64,000 nucleotides of DNA from CBDBBY01 sp965205055 (GTDB lineage Bacteria; Pseudomonadota; Alphaproteobacteria; Rhodobacterales; Rhodobacteraceae): positions 62,001 to 126,000 of the forward strand of contig OZ242030.1 in assembly GCA_965205055.1 (NCBI GenBank). Direction: 5' to 3'. A program made the position numbers and the translations under genes. This document shows positions 1 to 8,987 of the stretch, one piece after another. The notes under the pieces were generated by a model. The model was not told the DNA's origin. It was given only the letters and a program-made list of their open reading frames with translations, and did no database searches. The first letter of the stretch is position 1. Every line of letters begins with the position of its first letter.

Positions 1-90
1 CGCGGCCGTCAAGACCGTTCCGCTGCAATCCGGAACGAAACGTTTGCTCCAAATGGACGCTTGCCTTTGCGGGAATGGGGCAGGCCGCGT

Positions 91-3000
91 TCAGGTTCCG
101 ATGATTCGGGTGTAGCGGTCTTTGACGAGTTCAGCGGTCCTTTTAATGTCGTCGGCAAAAGTTTCGAACATTGACGAACTGTAGTTCCTGCCGAAGCTGC
201 GCTTCAATTGGTTCGCGGCATCGTCATCCGTTTGATTGTTGCCGGCGGTCAAGATCAGCATGCCTTGAAGACTGCGCCAAAAGACGGCCGCCTCGGCAAG
301 CTCGCCAGCCGCGTCTTTGTCAATAAGCCCGAGTTCGCCCGCCTTCTCGAAAACCGAAATGGAATCGCGGCGCAAAATGTCCGGGTGTTCGGCGGCATGC
401 CGAATCTGAAGGTATTGTGCGATCATTTCCAGATCCATCAGTCCGCCGTGGCGGTATTTGATCGATGCCCCGTGCGAATCCAGAAATTCCTTGTCGATTC
501 TGCGCCTCATATCAAGCATGTCGTCCTTGATCACGGCGGGCTCTCGTTTCGAAGCAAGCACCCTGTTGACAATCCCTTCAAGCTTCTCTCCCAAATCCCC
601 CTCGGAATAGATGACTCTGGCTTTCGTCAGCGCCAGGATTTCCCAGGTCCAGGCCTCTTCGCTTTGGTACGACTCGAATGTTTCAAGCATGCATGCGATC
701 GGTCCGGACTTGCCGCTGGGTCTCAGCCTCATATCGACTTCATAAGGGCGGCCTTCATTGGTGGGCACCGTCAACGCATTGATGAATCTTCGGCAGAAAC
801 GCGCGTAGTATGCTGTGGGCGACAATGCCTTGGCGCCGTCCGACATGGATGCGCCCGGTTCGAATTCGTAAACGAAAATCAGATCGAGATCCGACGCCAG
901 CGTCAATTCCCGGCTTCCGAGCTTCCCGAAACCGAGCACCGCCAGTTTACCGCCGGGAACCTTTCCATGGGCTTCGGCGAACTGATTCCGCAGGTCTTCA
1001 AGCAGAACGGAGACGCTTGCTTGCGCGATCCCGCTCAACGGCTCGCTTGCCTGAACCGGTGTCAGGTAGCCGCGCAGCATGTGGACTCCGACTTGGAATT
1101 TGCGTTGCTGAACCCAGCGCCTCTGTACATCCAGCATGTTCTGGAAGTCGAAACCTTCCGGCATGGCTTTTTCGACAGCGGATTTCAGATCATCGATCAT
1201 TTCGTCGACGCCGAATTCCAGCTTGTAAAAGAGCCGGACAAGGCCTCGCCTTGCCGATTCTTCCATGTCCCGCTCAAGGCCGAGATCTTCAGGAAGCTCC
1301 AGATCCTCGAAGTCGCGCTGCAATGCGCTTTCGAGGAGGTTCGGACTGCGCCTGAGCCAATTCGACAACTCAGGGGCTGTGCCCATGATGTCGGCGATCA
1401 AGGTCAGCAAGTCCGGCCTCGCGTTGAGTATCGCGAACAAATTGACCGATTGGCTCAATCCAGAGAGGAATTCGTTGAAGCGAAGCAGCGCAGCATCAGG
1501 TTCGGGCAACGTTGAAAAGGCCCCGAGAATGCTGGGCGTCAATTCAATCACCATTTCCCGGCTTCGTCCGACCGAAGTTGCGCGGATTTCCCCTTGGTGC
1601 CAATTCCGAATCATGTTCCAGACGGCTTCAGCGTCTTCAAATCCAAGATCGCGAAGGGAATTGAGGCTGTCCTCGCCGGGATGCTCTTCGTCGAACGAAA
1701 TGTCGAGACCTGTCCCGGACGATGGGCGATTCTCGAGAAGCTCGTTGTAGTTCAATTGAACGGTTTCGAGCTGGTCGATCAGGTCGGCGGCGAAGGCGTC
1801 GCGGTCGGGATACCCCAAGAAGGTGGCGAGCTTTTCGACACCGTCCCTAGTCTCGGGCAGCGAATGGGTTTGCTGATCGTCCGTCATCTGCACCCGGTGC
1901 TCGACCCGCCGAAGGAATTTGTACGCCGATTTAAGGTCCGATGCGCATGACAGCGTAATTCTGCCCGTCCGAGCGAGGACGTCGAGCATCGACAGCGTTT
2001 CCCGGCCCCGCAGCTCGGTGTTCTGGCCGCCCCAAATGAGTTGCTGCGATTGCGTGAAGAATTCGATCTCGCGGATCCCGCCGCGCCCAAGCTTGACGTT
2101 GTGGCCCTCGACGTCGATATTTTTCGATCCGCGGTGGGCGTTGATTTGCCGCTTGGCGGCCTGAATGTCGCGCATGGACGCAAAGTCCAGATTTCGTCGC
2201 CAGACAAATCCTTCGTTCGCAGCCATGAACCTCTCTGCTGCTTCGAAGTCGCCGGCGACCGGGTTCGCTTTGATCATCGCCGCCCGTTCCCAAGTCTGGC
2301 CGACCGTGCGGTAGTAAGTTTCGGCCGCGCGGGTCGATACCGCCGGCGGCGTCGAGTTCGGGTCGGGCCGAAGTCTCAGGTCCGTTCGGAAAACGTATCC
2401 GTCCTCCGTCCGCTTCGCCATCACCGTTACCAGGTTCCGAGCGAGACGGGAAAACAATGGCTGAGGCCAGCCGTCCGCTACCGGGGAGTTTTCCTCATCG
2501 AAAAGAAGGATCAGATCCACGTCGCTGGAATAGTTGAGTTCGCCCGCCCCAAGTTTGCCCATGCCCAGCACGATCAGGCCGGAGCCGACATTTGGATCCG
2601 TCTGATCGCCCGGATGCAATTTCCCTTTGTCGCGCTCTTCGCGCAGGAGCAGTCCGCAACTGGCATGCAAAGTTGCAGCCGCGAAGTCGGACAATGCTTT
2701 CGTCGTCGTCATGACGTCCCAAACCGACGTGATGTCGGCGAGCGCGACAGCGAATGCGATATTGCTCTTCGCCTGTCGGAGGCGTTGCATCAGCGTGCGC
2801 CGCGTGTCGCTTTGCAGCTTCGCCATATCGCGGGCGTCCGCAAGAATGGCCGCGGTCGCTTTGTCAGGTCCTTCTTCAACCAGACGCGCGGCGAATTCGA
2901 CATCGCTGAGAAGGCAATGGCTCAGGAACGGGCTGTTCCCGAATACGGACTCGAACAGCGCGCGCGTTACGTCATCCGTTCTGTACTGCGATGCTTGGTC

Positions 3001-3126
3001 CTTCAGGCGCTCATCGCCGCATGAGGCGGCTGCGGAATCCCACTGCTCCCACCGCGCGTCCAATGCCTCTGAATCGGAGGGCGCCGGAATGCTTCCAAGT
3101 TCAGTCCACACATCCGAAATCAGCAT
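91..3126 (-). CDS. glnE: Bifunctional glutamine synthetase adenylyltransferase/deadenylase
   Basis: This cytoplasmic enzyme attaches AMP to, and removes it from, glutamine synthetase, so it couples nitrogen assimilation to PII signalling. The 1011-residue length fits the alphaproteobacterial family. Two nucleotidyltransferase cores are visible: GMGKLGAGELNYSSD with a following DVDLI near residues 188-207, and GFGKLGSRELTLASD with DLDLI near 727-746. The first belongs to the deadenylylating half and the second to the adenylylating half, as is known for the family. A strong Shine-Dalgarno (AAGGAGAG) lies just before the ATG, which also starts the conserved N-terminus. The gene stands alone on the minus strand. 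The DNA upstream of it is decayed insertion-sequence debris, so its promoter must lie in the short stretch after 3126. Confidence 0.97.
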   Translation of the reverse strand: MLISDVWTELGSIPAPSDSEALDARWEQWDSAAASCGDERLKDQASQYRTDDVTRALFESVFGNSPFLSHCLLSDVEFAARLVEEGPDKATAAILADARDMAKLQSDTRRTLMQRLRQAKSNIAFAVALADITSVWDVMTTTKALSDFAAATLHASCGLLLREERDKGKLHPGDQTDPNVGSGLIVLGMGKLGAGELNYSSDVDLILLFDEENSPVADGWPQPLFSRLARNLVTVMAKRTEDGYVFRTDLRLRPDPNSTPPAVSTRAAETYYRTVGQTWERAAMIKANPVAGDFEAAERFMAANEGFVWRRNLDFASMRDIQAAKRQINAHRGSKNIDVEGHNVKLGRGGIREIEFFTQSQQLIWGGQNTELRGRETLSMLDVLARTGRITLSCASDLKSAYKFLRRVEHRVQMTDDQQTHSLPETRDGVEKLATFLGYPDRDAFAADLIDQLETVQLNYNELLENRPSSGTGLDISFDEEHPGEDSLNSLRDLGFEDAEAVWNMIRNWHQGEIRATSVGRSREMVIELTPSILGAFSTLPEPDAALLRFNEFLSGLSQSVNLFAILNARPDLLTLIADIMGTAPELSNWLRRSPNLLESALQRDFEDLELPEDLGLERDMEESARRGLVRLFYKLEFGVDEMIDDLKSAVEKAMPEGFDFQNMLDVQRRWVQQRKFQVGVHMLRGYLTPVQASEPLSGIAQASVSVLLEDLRNQFAEAHGKVPGGKLAVLGFGKLGSRELTLASDLDLIFVYEFEPGASMSDGAKALSPTAYYARFCRRFINALTVPTNEGRPYEVDMRLRPSGKSGPIACMLETFESYQSEEAWTWEILALTKARVIYSEGDLGEKLEGIVNRVLASKREPAVIKDDMLDMRRRIDKEFLDSHGASIKYRHGGLMDLEMIAQYLQIRHAAEHPDILRRDSISVFEKAGELGLIDKDAAGELAEAAVFWRSLQGMLILTAGNNQTDDDAANQLKRSFGRNYSSSMFETFADDIKRTAELVKDRYTRIIGT

Positions 3127-4114
3127 GTCCGCTCTCCTTGAGTCTTCTCATGAACCGGCCTTCGATGCCGTCAATGTGATTCGTTCGAAACGCTCGCCAA
3201 TGCGCATCAAAGCGGCATGTTAAATAATTGTGAGTTTACCGCAATCGAGTTGGCAAAATTTCATGCGATTGTTCGACTGGCCGGCATCCGCGTCGCTCTG
3301 GACGATTGAACGCCATTCACGATTGATTTCCAGAGTGAGTTCGCGCGGTTGCGCAAAAGGGGTGCGGTCCATTTTTTTGGGTCAGGCGGCTGCGGCGCGG
3401 CAAACCCTCCAATCGAGGAAGTCGGGCCGACGCATGTTTTCGAAGCGGCATCCGATGGCGAGCCCGGCGTTGGCGCCTGCTATCGACCGGCGGCATCCCG
3501 ACTGTTTGAACCGGTTCCCGACGATGCAATTGGCGCATTCGCGCTCGGACGTGTTCGGGAATGAGGTCGGCGTGTTTTCCGAGTCGGCAGCTTGCGCCTT
3601 CGATGCGGACGCCGGCCTGTCCGGGGTCAGCATTCTTGCGCCCGGCAGAGGTCCGATTCGACCGCTTTCGCCCGGATGCGCGGCTCCGCCGTCCGCGGAC
3701 CTTCGACAATCGCGTCGGGGTCGCCCCGCGCTGATTCTCGAAGGCTCCGACCGGAACCCTTGAAGCGCCGAAATCCGGCGGCGCGCGGGAGGACGGGACC
3801 ATCACGGTCCGAATGGCGGGATGCGCTCGGGAGGATGTGTCTTGCGACGCGTGCAGGCGGTCGCTTGAATTCTTGCGGCCGCCGCGGAGCCCCGGTCGGC
3901 TTTCCCGAAGGCGGAGATCCTCTTGGACCGTCCGGCGCGCGGATGGAAGGCGGCGAGGGCCCGATGCGCTCCCGCGATGGATTGGCCGGAAGCGGGCGGC
4001 GGAACCGAGAGATTGAAGGGGAGTCCGCGAGGACCGCCGCCGGGCGGGCCGGGAGTCGCGGTCGGCCCGTTCGAGCATATCGGCGGAGTCTTGTCCGCCT
4101 TCCCGGCTCCAAGG
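3127..4114. other. Decayed intergenic region with IS relic A
   Basis: About 1 kb without a convincing gene between glnE and the small secreted-protein gene. The only recognisable content is an ISKra4-like transposase tail on the minus strand (3382-3543). The remainder is very GC-rich, and the open frames on both strands overlap each other without family resemblance. I take it to be the decayed body of the same element. Confidence 0.5.
3382..3543 (-). pseudogene. ISKra4-like transposase C-terminal relic (copy A)
   Basis: Translated on the minus strand this stretch gives the family tail: CIVGNRFKQSGCRRS, then GANAGLAIGCRFENMRRPDF and LDWRVCRAAAA before a stop. It aligns with copies B (near 5.0-5.16 kb) and C (end of the window). 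ISKra4-family transposases end with a 'GIVESAC..IVG.R.K..G..W...GA.AVLALR' block, which copy C keeps in full. Here the 'VESAC' part is corrupted and no upstream transposase domain is readable, so only the last ~55 codons survive. After the stop comes a short T-rich/GGTCCATT segment that also follows copy B, probably the old element end. Confidence 0.7.
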
Positions 4115-4345
4115 CTATCCGGCGAGCCACATGAAGAAATACAACGCGGTGTTCTCCGGCTGGCGGACTTGATCGGAATCGCCGGGCGAAAGCCATGCGT
4201 CCGCGAGTCCGGCGCTCTGCTCGGACGCGGGCGGGGCCGCCGCCGGCCAGGCTCCGTTCGTCGCAGGCCCGGCGTCGGTCGTCGCGTGCGCCGCGACAGC
4301 CGAGACGAGCGACATGGCGGCGATGAAAGCGGCAAAGGTCTTCAT
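4115..4345 (-). CDS. Small putative secreted protein
   Basis: A 76-residue protein starting MKTFAAFIAAMSLVSAVAAHA. This is a short positive start, a hydrophobic core and an Ala-X-Ala cleavage site, so export by Sec is likely. The mature part is about 55 residues, rich in Ala/Pro, and ends FFMWLAG. I do not recognise a family. The ATG at 4345 is preferred over longer starts because AAGGATGGGAACA lies just before it and because it begins the signal peptide. It sits between two ISKra4-like relics facing opposite ways and has an AT-rich promoter-like region upstream. It may be a real orphan gene or a fortuitous frame, and my confidence is moderate. Confidence 0.45.
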   Translation of the reverse strand: MKTFAAFIAAMSLVSAVAAHATTDAGPATNGAWPAAAPPASEQSAGLADAWLSPGDSDQVRQPENTALYFFMWLAG

Positions 4346-4425
4346 TGTTCCCATCCTTCCAATTTCGATGTTTCGTTCCAGTTGGGACATCCCGTATCAT
4401 ATCATAGATCGTCATGTAAAGATAC

Positions 4426-4454
4426 AATTTAAATAAAATCTAAAATTTTCTCAA
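4426..4454 (-). promoter_or_regulatory. Candidate sigma70-type promoter for the small secreted-protein gene
   Basis: On the minus strand TTGAGA (4449-4454) and TAAATT (4426-4431) are separated by 17 bp, inside a strikingly AT-rich island (about 4390-4460) surrounded by very GC-rich DNA. The start codon at 4345 lies about 75 bp downstream. Judged by eye only. Confidence 0.35.
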
Positions 4455-4996
4455 TTATCACGAATTTGTGAAGACCGCGCGGCGGCATTCGGGCTCATGA
4501 CTGCGGAGCGCGCGTCGGGCCGTTCCGAATCGGAAGCCCGGCCGATCAGCAATATGGCAATCCTTTGGCATGAATGATCGGATGCCGTCTCGAGTCCCGC
4601 CCGAGCTCGCCCGCCGATGCGACTCCGTCCTGACGCCGGGGCGGCGGGATCCCGAACTGCGTCCGGCCGAAGATCCGCGGCCGGAGGGACCCGGGAGGCA
4701 GGCGCCCGGATTTTCCGGGGCGTCCGCAAATGCCGCGAAGACCGCCTCGCGCCGCCGACCGTGAATCGGTCTGCAGCCGCGTCCCTTTCGGGCATGGCCG
4801 GAATTCAAGGCCGGCCCCCGTTCGATGATGCGTGCGACTGCTCTTTCGTCGATTCGGGAGAGCGGGGCGGGGGATGCTCGGAGCGGACAGGACCGGGGAG
4901 ATTCGGCGGGCCCGTTTTCGCGAGGGCCGTCCGACCGAGGGGACATGCCGGGATCCGGGCGTGTCGAGGGCGCGGCCTGCCGGTCGGATCCGGCAT
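4455..4996. other. Unassigned GC-rich stretch, probable IS body (copy B side)
   Basis: About 540 bp directly upstream of transposase relic B. Several frames stay open on both strands, but none shows family resemblance, a credible ribosome-binding site or a signal peptide. It is most simply read as the decayed 5' part of insertion copy B. Confidence 0.4.
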
Positions 4997-5163
4997 CGCG
5001 AAAGCGCCTGCAATTGCATCGTCCGGAACCGGCTCAAAGGAGCCGGGCGCCACGGGTCGAAAGTCGATGCCAACGCCCTGCTCGCCATCGGATGCCGCTT
5101 CGAAAACATGCGCGTACCCGACTTCCTCGAATGGAGGGCTTGCCGCGCGGCAGACCCCCAATC
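4997..5163 (+). pseudogene. ISKra4-like transposase C-terminal relic (copy B)
   Basis: The plus-strand translation reads RESACNCIVRNRLKGAGRHG, then ANALLAIGCRFENM, then VPDFLEWRACRAAD. It is the same C-terminal block as copy A and copy C. In copies A and B the DNA around the 'CRFENM' codons is nearly identical. Here VESAC has become RESAC, the expected Trp of '.RW' is lost, and the frame runs past the usual stop. Orientation is opposite to copy A, so the two relics diverge from the secreted-protein gene between them. The next operon's candidate promoter begins only ~30 bp after this relic. Confidence 0.7.
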
Positions 5164-5192
5164 AAAGAAAATGGACCGCACCCGCAAAAGAC

Positions 5193-5220
5193 TTGACTGT
5201 TGCGCGCCGCCCTCTATCAT
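5193..5220 (+). promoter_or_regulatory. Candidate sigma70-type promoter of the nucleoside operon
   Basis: TTGACT (5193-5198) and TATCAT (5215-5220) are 16 bp apart. The binding-protein ATG (5313) follows about 90 bp later. The site lies just outside the end of IS relic B, so the insertion may have brought or reshaped the promoter. Judged by eye. Confidence 0.4.
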
Positions 5221-5312
5221 TTTTTTTGCCTCGCAGTGGGATGCGGATGGGACGGAGGCCCTGCGCGCTGTCTGCGGCGGCACCCAATCTGTTAAACTGA
5301 AGGAACGACGAA

Positions 5313-6341
5313 ATGAACGGGTCAAGAAACACCATTTGCGCGGCGGCATTTCTTGCGGTCGCATCAACAGGCCTCGCGGCAGATGATCGGCCCGTCGCCT
5401 TGATTATCGCGCAAGGCGGGCTTGGCGACGAGTCGTGGAATGATTCCGCGCATGCAGGTTTCATGGCGGGCTTGGAAGCGACCGGCGGAGAGGGGCGTGC
5501 GATCGAATCGAAAGATGTGGTTGCCCAAGGCGAGGAGTTGATGCGCCGCGCGGCCGACGCCGGCTTCGGACTCGTGATAAGCCTCGAGTGGGGGCACGGC
5601 GAACCGATGCAGAAAATAGCGGGCGATTATCCTGATGTAGGATGGGTCATCATGAACCAGGTTCGTGAAGGCTCCAACATCGCGTCCGTCGTGTTCGGCG
5701 AACATGAAGGCTCTTTTCTCGCCGGAGCGCTTGCCGCGATGGTCACGACGGATACTTCGATACCGGGAATAAATGACGATCCGGTCGTCGGGGTTATCGG
5801 CGGTCGCAAATCCGTTGGAATCGACAAGTTCATCGTCGGATTTGTCCAAGGCGCGAATGCCGTCAACCCGGATGTGGAAGTCAAGGTCGCTTATGCCAAC
5901 GCGTTCGGAGATCCGGCCAAGGGCCAGCAGATGGCTCAGGCCATGTTCGAGGATGGGGCTGACATCATATTTCAGGTTGCCGGCGGAACCGGCATCGGGG
6001 TCATTGAAGCCGCCAAGAACGCAGGTCGCTATGCCATTGGCGTAGACACCGACCAGGACGGCCTTGCTCCGGGGAACGTGCTGACGAGCGTTTTGAAGAG
6101 GGTCGACGTTGCGGTCGAGGACGTAGTCAGGCGGTACGGCTCGGGCGATTTCGTCGGCGGCAGTTCAATCATGTACGGACTCGTCGAAAACGGCGTCGGC
6201 TTGTCGGCAATGACTTATACCAAGGACTTGATTCCGTCTTCGTACCTCTCGGCGGTCGAAGAAATGCAGACGGCGATCATCGCTGGCGATATCGATGTCT
6301 GGGATACCAGCGTTTCCGGTTACCCGGAATTTTTCAATTGA
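5313..6341 (+). CDS. BMP-family (nucleoside-type) ABC transporter substrate-binding protein
   Basis: A 342-residue periplasmic binding protein of the BMP/Med family (PF02608 type). Characterised members bind nucleosides for BmpA-NupOPQ-like importers. A Sec signal peptide covers residues 1-22 (hydrophobic core, cleavage after GLA), and the mature chain starts with the family-typical ALIIAQGGLGDESWN. Later family-like elements are EHEGSFLAGALAA, VGVIGGRKSVGIDKF and IGVDTDQDG. No lipobox Cys is evident at the cleavage site, so it is probably soluble. The ATG is preceded by AAGGAACG. It is the first gene of an operon running to the phosphorylase gene, and its ligand is inferred to be a nucleoside. 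Confidence 0.92.
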   Translation: MNGSRNTICAAAFLAVASTGLAADDRPVALIIAQGGLGDESWNDSAHAGFMAGLEATGGEGRAIESKDVVAQGEELMRRAADAGFGLVISLEWGHGEPMQKIAGDYPDVGWVIMNQVREGSNIASVVFGEHEGSFLAGALAAMVTTDTSIPGINDDPVVGVIGGRKSVGIDKFIVGFVQGANAVNPDVEVKVAYANAFGDPAKGQQMAQAMFEDGADIIFQVAGGTGIGVIEAAKNAGRYAIGVDTDQDGLAPGNVLTSVLKRVDVAVEDVVRRYGSGDFVGGSSIMYGLVENGVGLSAMTYTKDLIPSSYLSAVEEMQTAIIAGDIDVWDTSVSGYPEFFN

Positions 6342-6364
6342 AGCAGGCTGAACTGAAATTCTGA

Positions 6365-7966
6365 ATGTCCGGAGCATCGCGGCGGCGTCCGGCTTCCAAG
6401 CTGGGCGTCGTCGACGTAAGCAAGTCTTACGGATCTGTTAGGGCTCTTCAGAGCGTCACGCTCGACATTGCGCCCCGCGAAGTGCACGCGATCGTCGGCG
6501 AGAACGGCGCGGGAAAATCGACGCTGATGCGGTTGTTGCAGGGGTTGGAGACGCCTGACGCCGGAGCAGTGGTTGTCGAAGGGCGGCCGGCAAGGCTGGC
6601 AAACGCTCGGGACGCGATGGCTCTCGGCATCGGAATGGTTCACCAAGAATTCATGCTGGTGCCGAATCTGACTTTGCTCGAAAATTTCGCCCTTGGCGCC
6701 GAGCCTCGCCGGCGCGGGCTTGGACTTTCTCAGCTGGTGGATTGGGAAAAGCTCAGGGAGATTGGCGACGAATTGGCCAAGCAAGCCGGCGTGAACATTG
6801 ATTGGTCGCTGCGCACGTCGGAGGCGCCCGTCCACGTGCGCCAGATCGTCGAGATAATACGGCTGCTGAGCCGCGGCGCTACGACCGTCATACTCGACGA
6901 GCCGACTTCGATACTTGCGCCGCGCCAAGTCGAAGACCTCTTCAAAATGTTGCGGAAGCTTCGACGAGCCGGCTCGACCATACTGTTCATTTCCCACAAG
7001 CTGCACGAGGTGCTTTCGCTCGCGGATACCGTCACCGTCATCAGGAAGGGCCGCGTCGTCGATACGAAGCCTGTCCGCGAGACCGAAATCGCGGAACTCA
7101 CCAGGCTAATGGTCGGCGAAGACGTCGTCATCAATCAGCGCGTTTCGTCCGCGAAGCCGCAAAATTTGGAATCTGCACTCGAGATTCGGGAACTTTCGGC
7201 GACCGACGATCGCGGCGTAAGGCGCTTGGAACGCGTGAACATTGATCTCCGGCCCGGCGAAATCCACGGAATTGCGGGCGTGTCCGGAAACGGACAGGAC
7301 GAGCTGGTCGGATGCCTTGCGGGCGTATACCGTCCAAGCGGCGGTTCCGTCCGGAAGAACGGCATTGAACTCGCAGGGGCCGGAAACGGCCGAATCAGAT
7401 CCTGCGGCATCGGGTACGTAAGCCCGGACCGCGCCCATGAAGGCTTGTCGTTGGACGCAACGATCGAACAGAACATCATGGCCGGCGACCACCGGTCGCC
7501 GGAACATTGCAAGCAGGGATGGCTGAATCTCAGGCGGATCAGCGAGGCCGCGCGACGCCGACTCGCTGAACTCGGGATTGTTTACGACAGCGCGCGAGAC
7601 CCGGCGCGCAGTCTTTCAGGGGGAAATCAGCAGCGGCTGGTCTTCGCCCGCGAACTGGCGGGCGATCCAGATATTTTGATCGTCTCCCAACCGACCCGCG
7701 GAGTGGACGTGAAGGGCATATTCGCCATTCATGAACTGCTGCGCCAGTTCCGCGGTCGCGGCGGATCGGTACTGCTTGTCTCGGAGGAGCTTGAGGAGCT
7801 GATCGCGATTTGCGATCGGATTTCCGTAATGTCGGGGGGCCGGATCGTCGGCTGCGTCGATGGAGAAGACGCCAATTTCGACGTTCTCGGACGCTTGATG
7901 CTTGCTCAGAATATTGATGGAACCATGTCGCGCGCGAGCGAGGCAGGCGATGAAAAAGCTGCTTAA
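6365..7966 (+). CDS. Double-domain ABC transporter ATP-binding protein (nucleoside/sugar type)
   Basis: A 533-residue RbsA/NupO-like ATPase with two fused ABC domains. Domain 1 has a full Walker A (GENGAGKST, 45-53) and Walker B (ILDEPTS, about 175-181). Domain 2 has the usual degenerate Walker A (GVSGNGQDE, about 305-313) and a signature LSGGNQQR near 418. This one-good, one-degenerate arrangement is normal for the family. It would energise the two permeases that follow. The start lies 24 bp after the binding-protein stop, and the end overlaps the first permease gene by 17 bp. Confidence 0.95.
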   Translation: MSGASRRRPASKLGVVDVSKSYGSVRALQSVTLDIAPREVHAIVGENGAGKSTLMRLLQGLETPDAGAVVVEGRPARLANARDAMALGIGMVHQEFMLVPNLTLLENFALGAEPRRRGLGLSQLVDWEKLREIGDELAKQAGVNIDWSLRTSEAPVHVRQIVEIIRLLSRGATTVILDEPTSILAPRQVEDLFKMLRKLRRAGSTILFISHKLHEVLSLADTVTVIRKGRVVDTKPVRETEIAELTRLMVGEDVVINQRVSSAKPQNLESALEIRELSATDDRGVRRLERVNIDLRPGEIHGIAGVSGNGQDELVGCLAGVYRPSGGSVRKNGIELAGAGNGRIRSCGIGYVSPDRAHEGLSLDATIEQNIMAGDHRSPEHCKQGWLNLRRISEAARRRLAELGIVYDSARDPARSLSGGNQQRLVFARELAGDPDILIVSQPTRGVDVKGIFAIHELLRQFRGRGGSVLLVSEELEELIAICDRISVMSGGRIVGCVDGEDANFDVLGRLMLAQNIDGTMSRASEAGDEKAA

Positions 7967-8987
7967 TCAAGCGCTTCGGGCCGTGTTCCCTTTCATGGTT
8001 GCAGCGCTCGTCGGTGCGGTTGTTCTGCTGATAGTCGGCAGCAATCCCTTGGAAGTCTACGGCTTGATCGCGTTTGAAGCTTTCGGCAATTCAAGGCGGA
8101 TCGCGGCGACCCTGACCGCTGCGACTCCGCTTATCTTCACCGGCGTGGCGACGGCGATCTGTTTCCGCACCGGCGTGTTCAACGTAGGCATTGAAGGCGC
8201 ACTTCTGCTTGGCGGGCTCGCAGCAGCCTTCATCGGGTTTGCGTCGCCGGTTTGGCTCGGCTGGGGAATGATCCCGCTCGGGCTGGCGTTCGCGGCAGTT
8301 GTCGGGGCGATCTGGCTGTGGGTTCCGGGCTTTCTGCTTGCGAACTACAAGGTCGACGAGGTCGTTTCCACATTGATGCTGAATTTCGTTGCGCTCGGCA
8401 TTGCCGGATACCTCGTCAATGGACCGCTGCTTTCCGAGAAGGCCGGGAACAACACCACGCCCATGATCCACGAATCCGCGGAACTTGCGCGGTTGATGCC
8501 CCCGTCGACAGTCAGCACGGGACTTTTGATGGGTCTTGCGATCATCGCCGGGTATTTTGTTTGGTGTCGATACAACGCCATGGCGTTCGAATCACGATTG
8601 ATAGGATTGAACGCGAAGTTTGCGAAAGGCGTCGGGATATCGGTGTCGTCCGTAACGATCTACGTCATGGTGCTTTCCGGCGTCGTCGGCGGCCTTGGCG
8701 GCGGCGTTCACGCGCTGGGCTTGGTGCACCGATTCACGGAAGGGTTTTCGCCGGGCTACGGCTTTACAGGAATGGCCGTCGCGCTTCTCGGTCGAAATTC
8801 TGCGATAGGCATATTGATCGGCGCGGTGATATTCGGAGCTTTGGCGTCCGCCGGAACCACGATTCAGCTCTTCTCCGACATCCCTCTGGACCTGGTGCAT
8901 CTGCTGGAGGGTACGGTGATGATTTTCGCTGTCGTCGAAATCGGAAGGATCAAACTTCGGAAGAAGAAGGTGCCGAATGCTGCTTGA
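7950..8987 (+). CDS. ABC transporter permease, nucleoside type (first subunit)
   Basis: A 345-residue inner-membrane permease of the BPD_transp_2 family (NupP/YufP-like). A dozen or so hydrophobic segments are visible, with the family motif FRTGVFNVGIEGALLLGG near residues 70-90 and a second Gly-rich loop VVGGLGGGVHALG. The ATG at 7950 is chosen because AGGCAGG precedes it and MKKLLNQ is a normal membrane-protein start. It overlaps the ATPase gene, suggesting coupled translation. It should pair with the next permease to form the channel for the substrate delivered by the BMP protein. Confidence 0.92.
   Translation: MKKLLNQALRAVFPFMVAALVGAVVLLIVGSNPLEVYGLIAFEAFGNSRRIAATLTAATPLIFTGVATAICFRTGVFNVGIEGALLLGGLAAAFIGFASPVWLGWGMIPLGLAFAAVVGAIWLWVPGFLLANYKVDEVVSTLMLNFVALGIAGYLVNGPLLSEKAGNNTTPMIHESAELARLMPPSTVSTGLLMGLAIIAGYFVWCRYNAMAFESRLIGLNAKFAKGVGISVSSVTIYVMVLSGVVGGLGGGVHALGLVHRFTEGFSPGYGFTGMAVALLGRNSAIGILIGAVIFGALASAGTTIQLFSDIPLDLVHLLEGTVMIFAVVEIGRIKLRKKKVPNAA

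Noticed and set aside
208..1515. Long plus-strand frame opposite glnE
   Set aside because: It lies entirely antisense to the unmistakable glnE coding sequence, has no family resemblance or ribosome-binding site, and reflects GC-rich codon structure.
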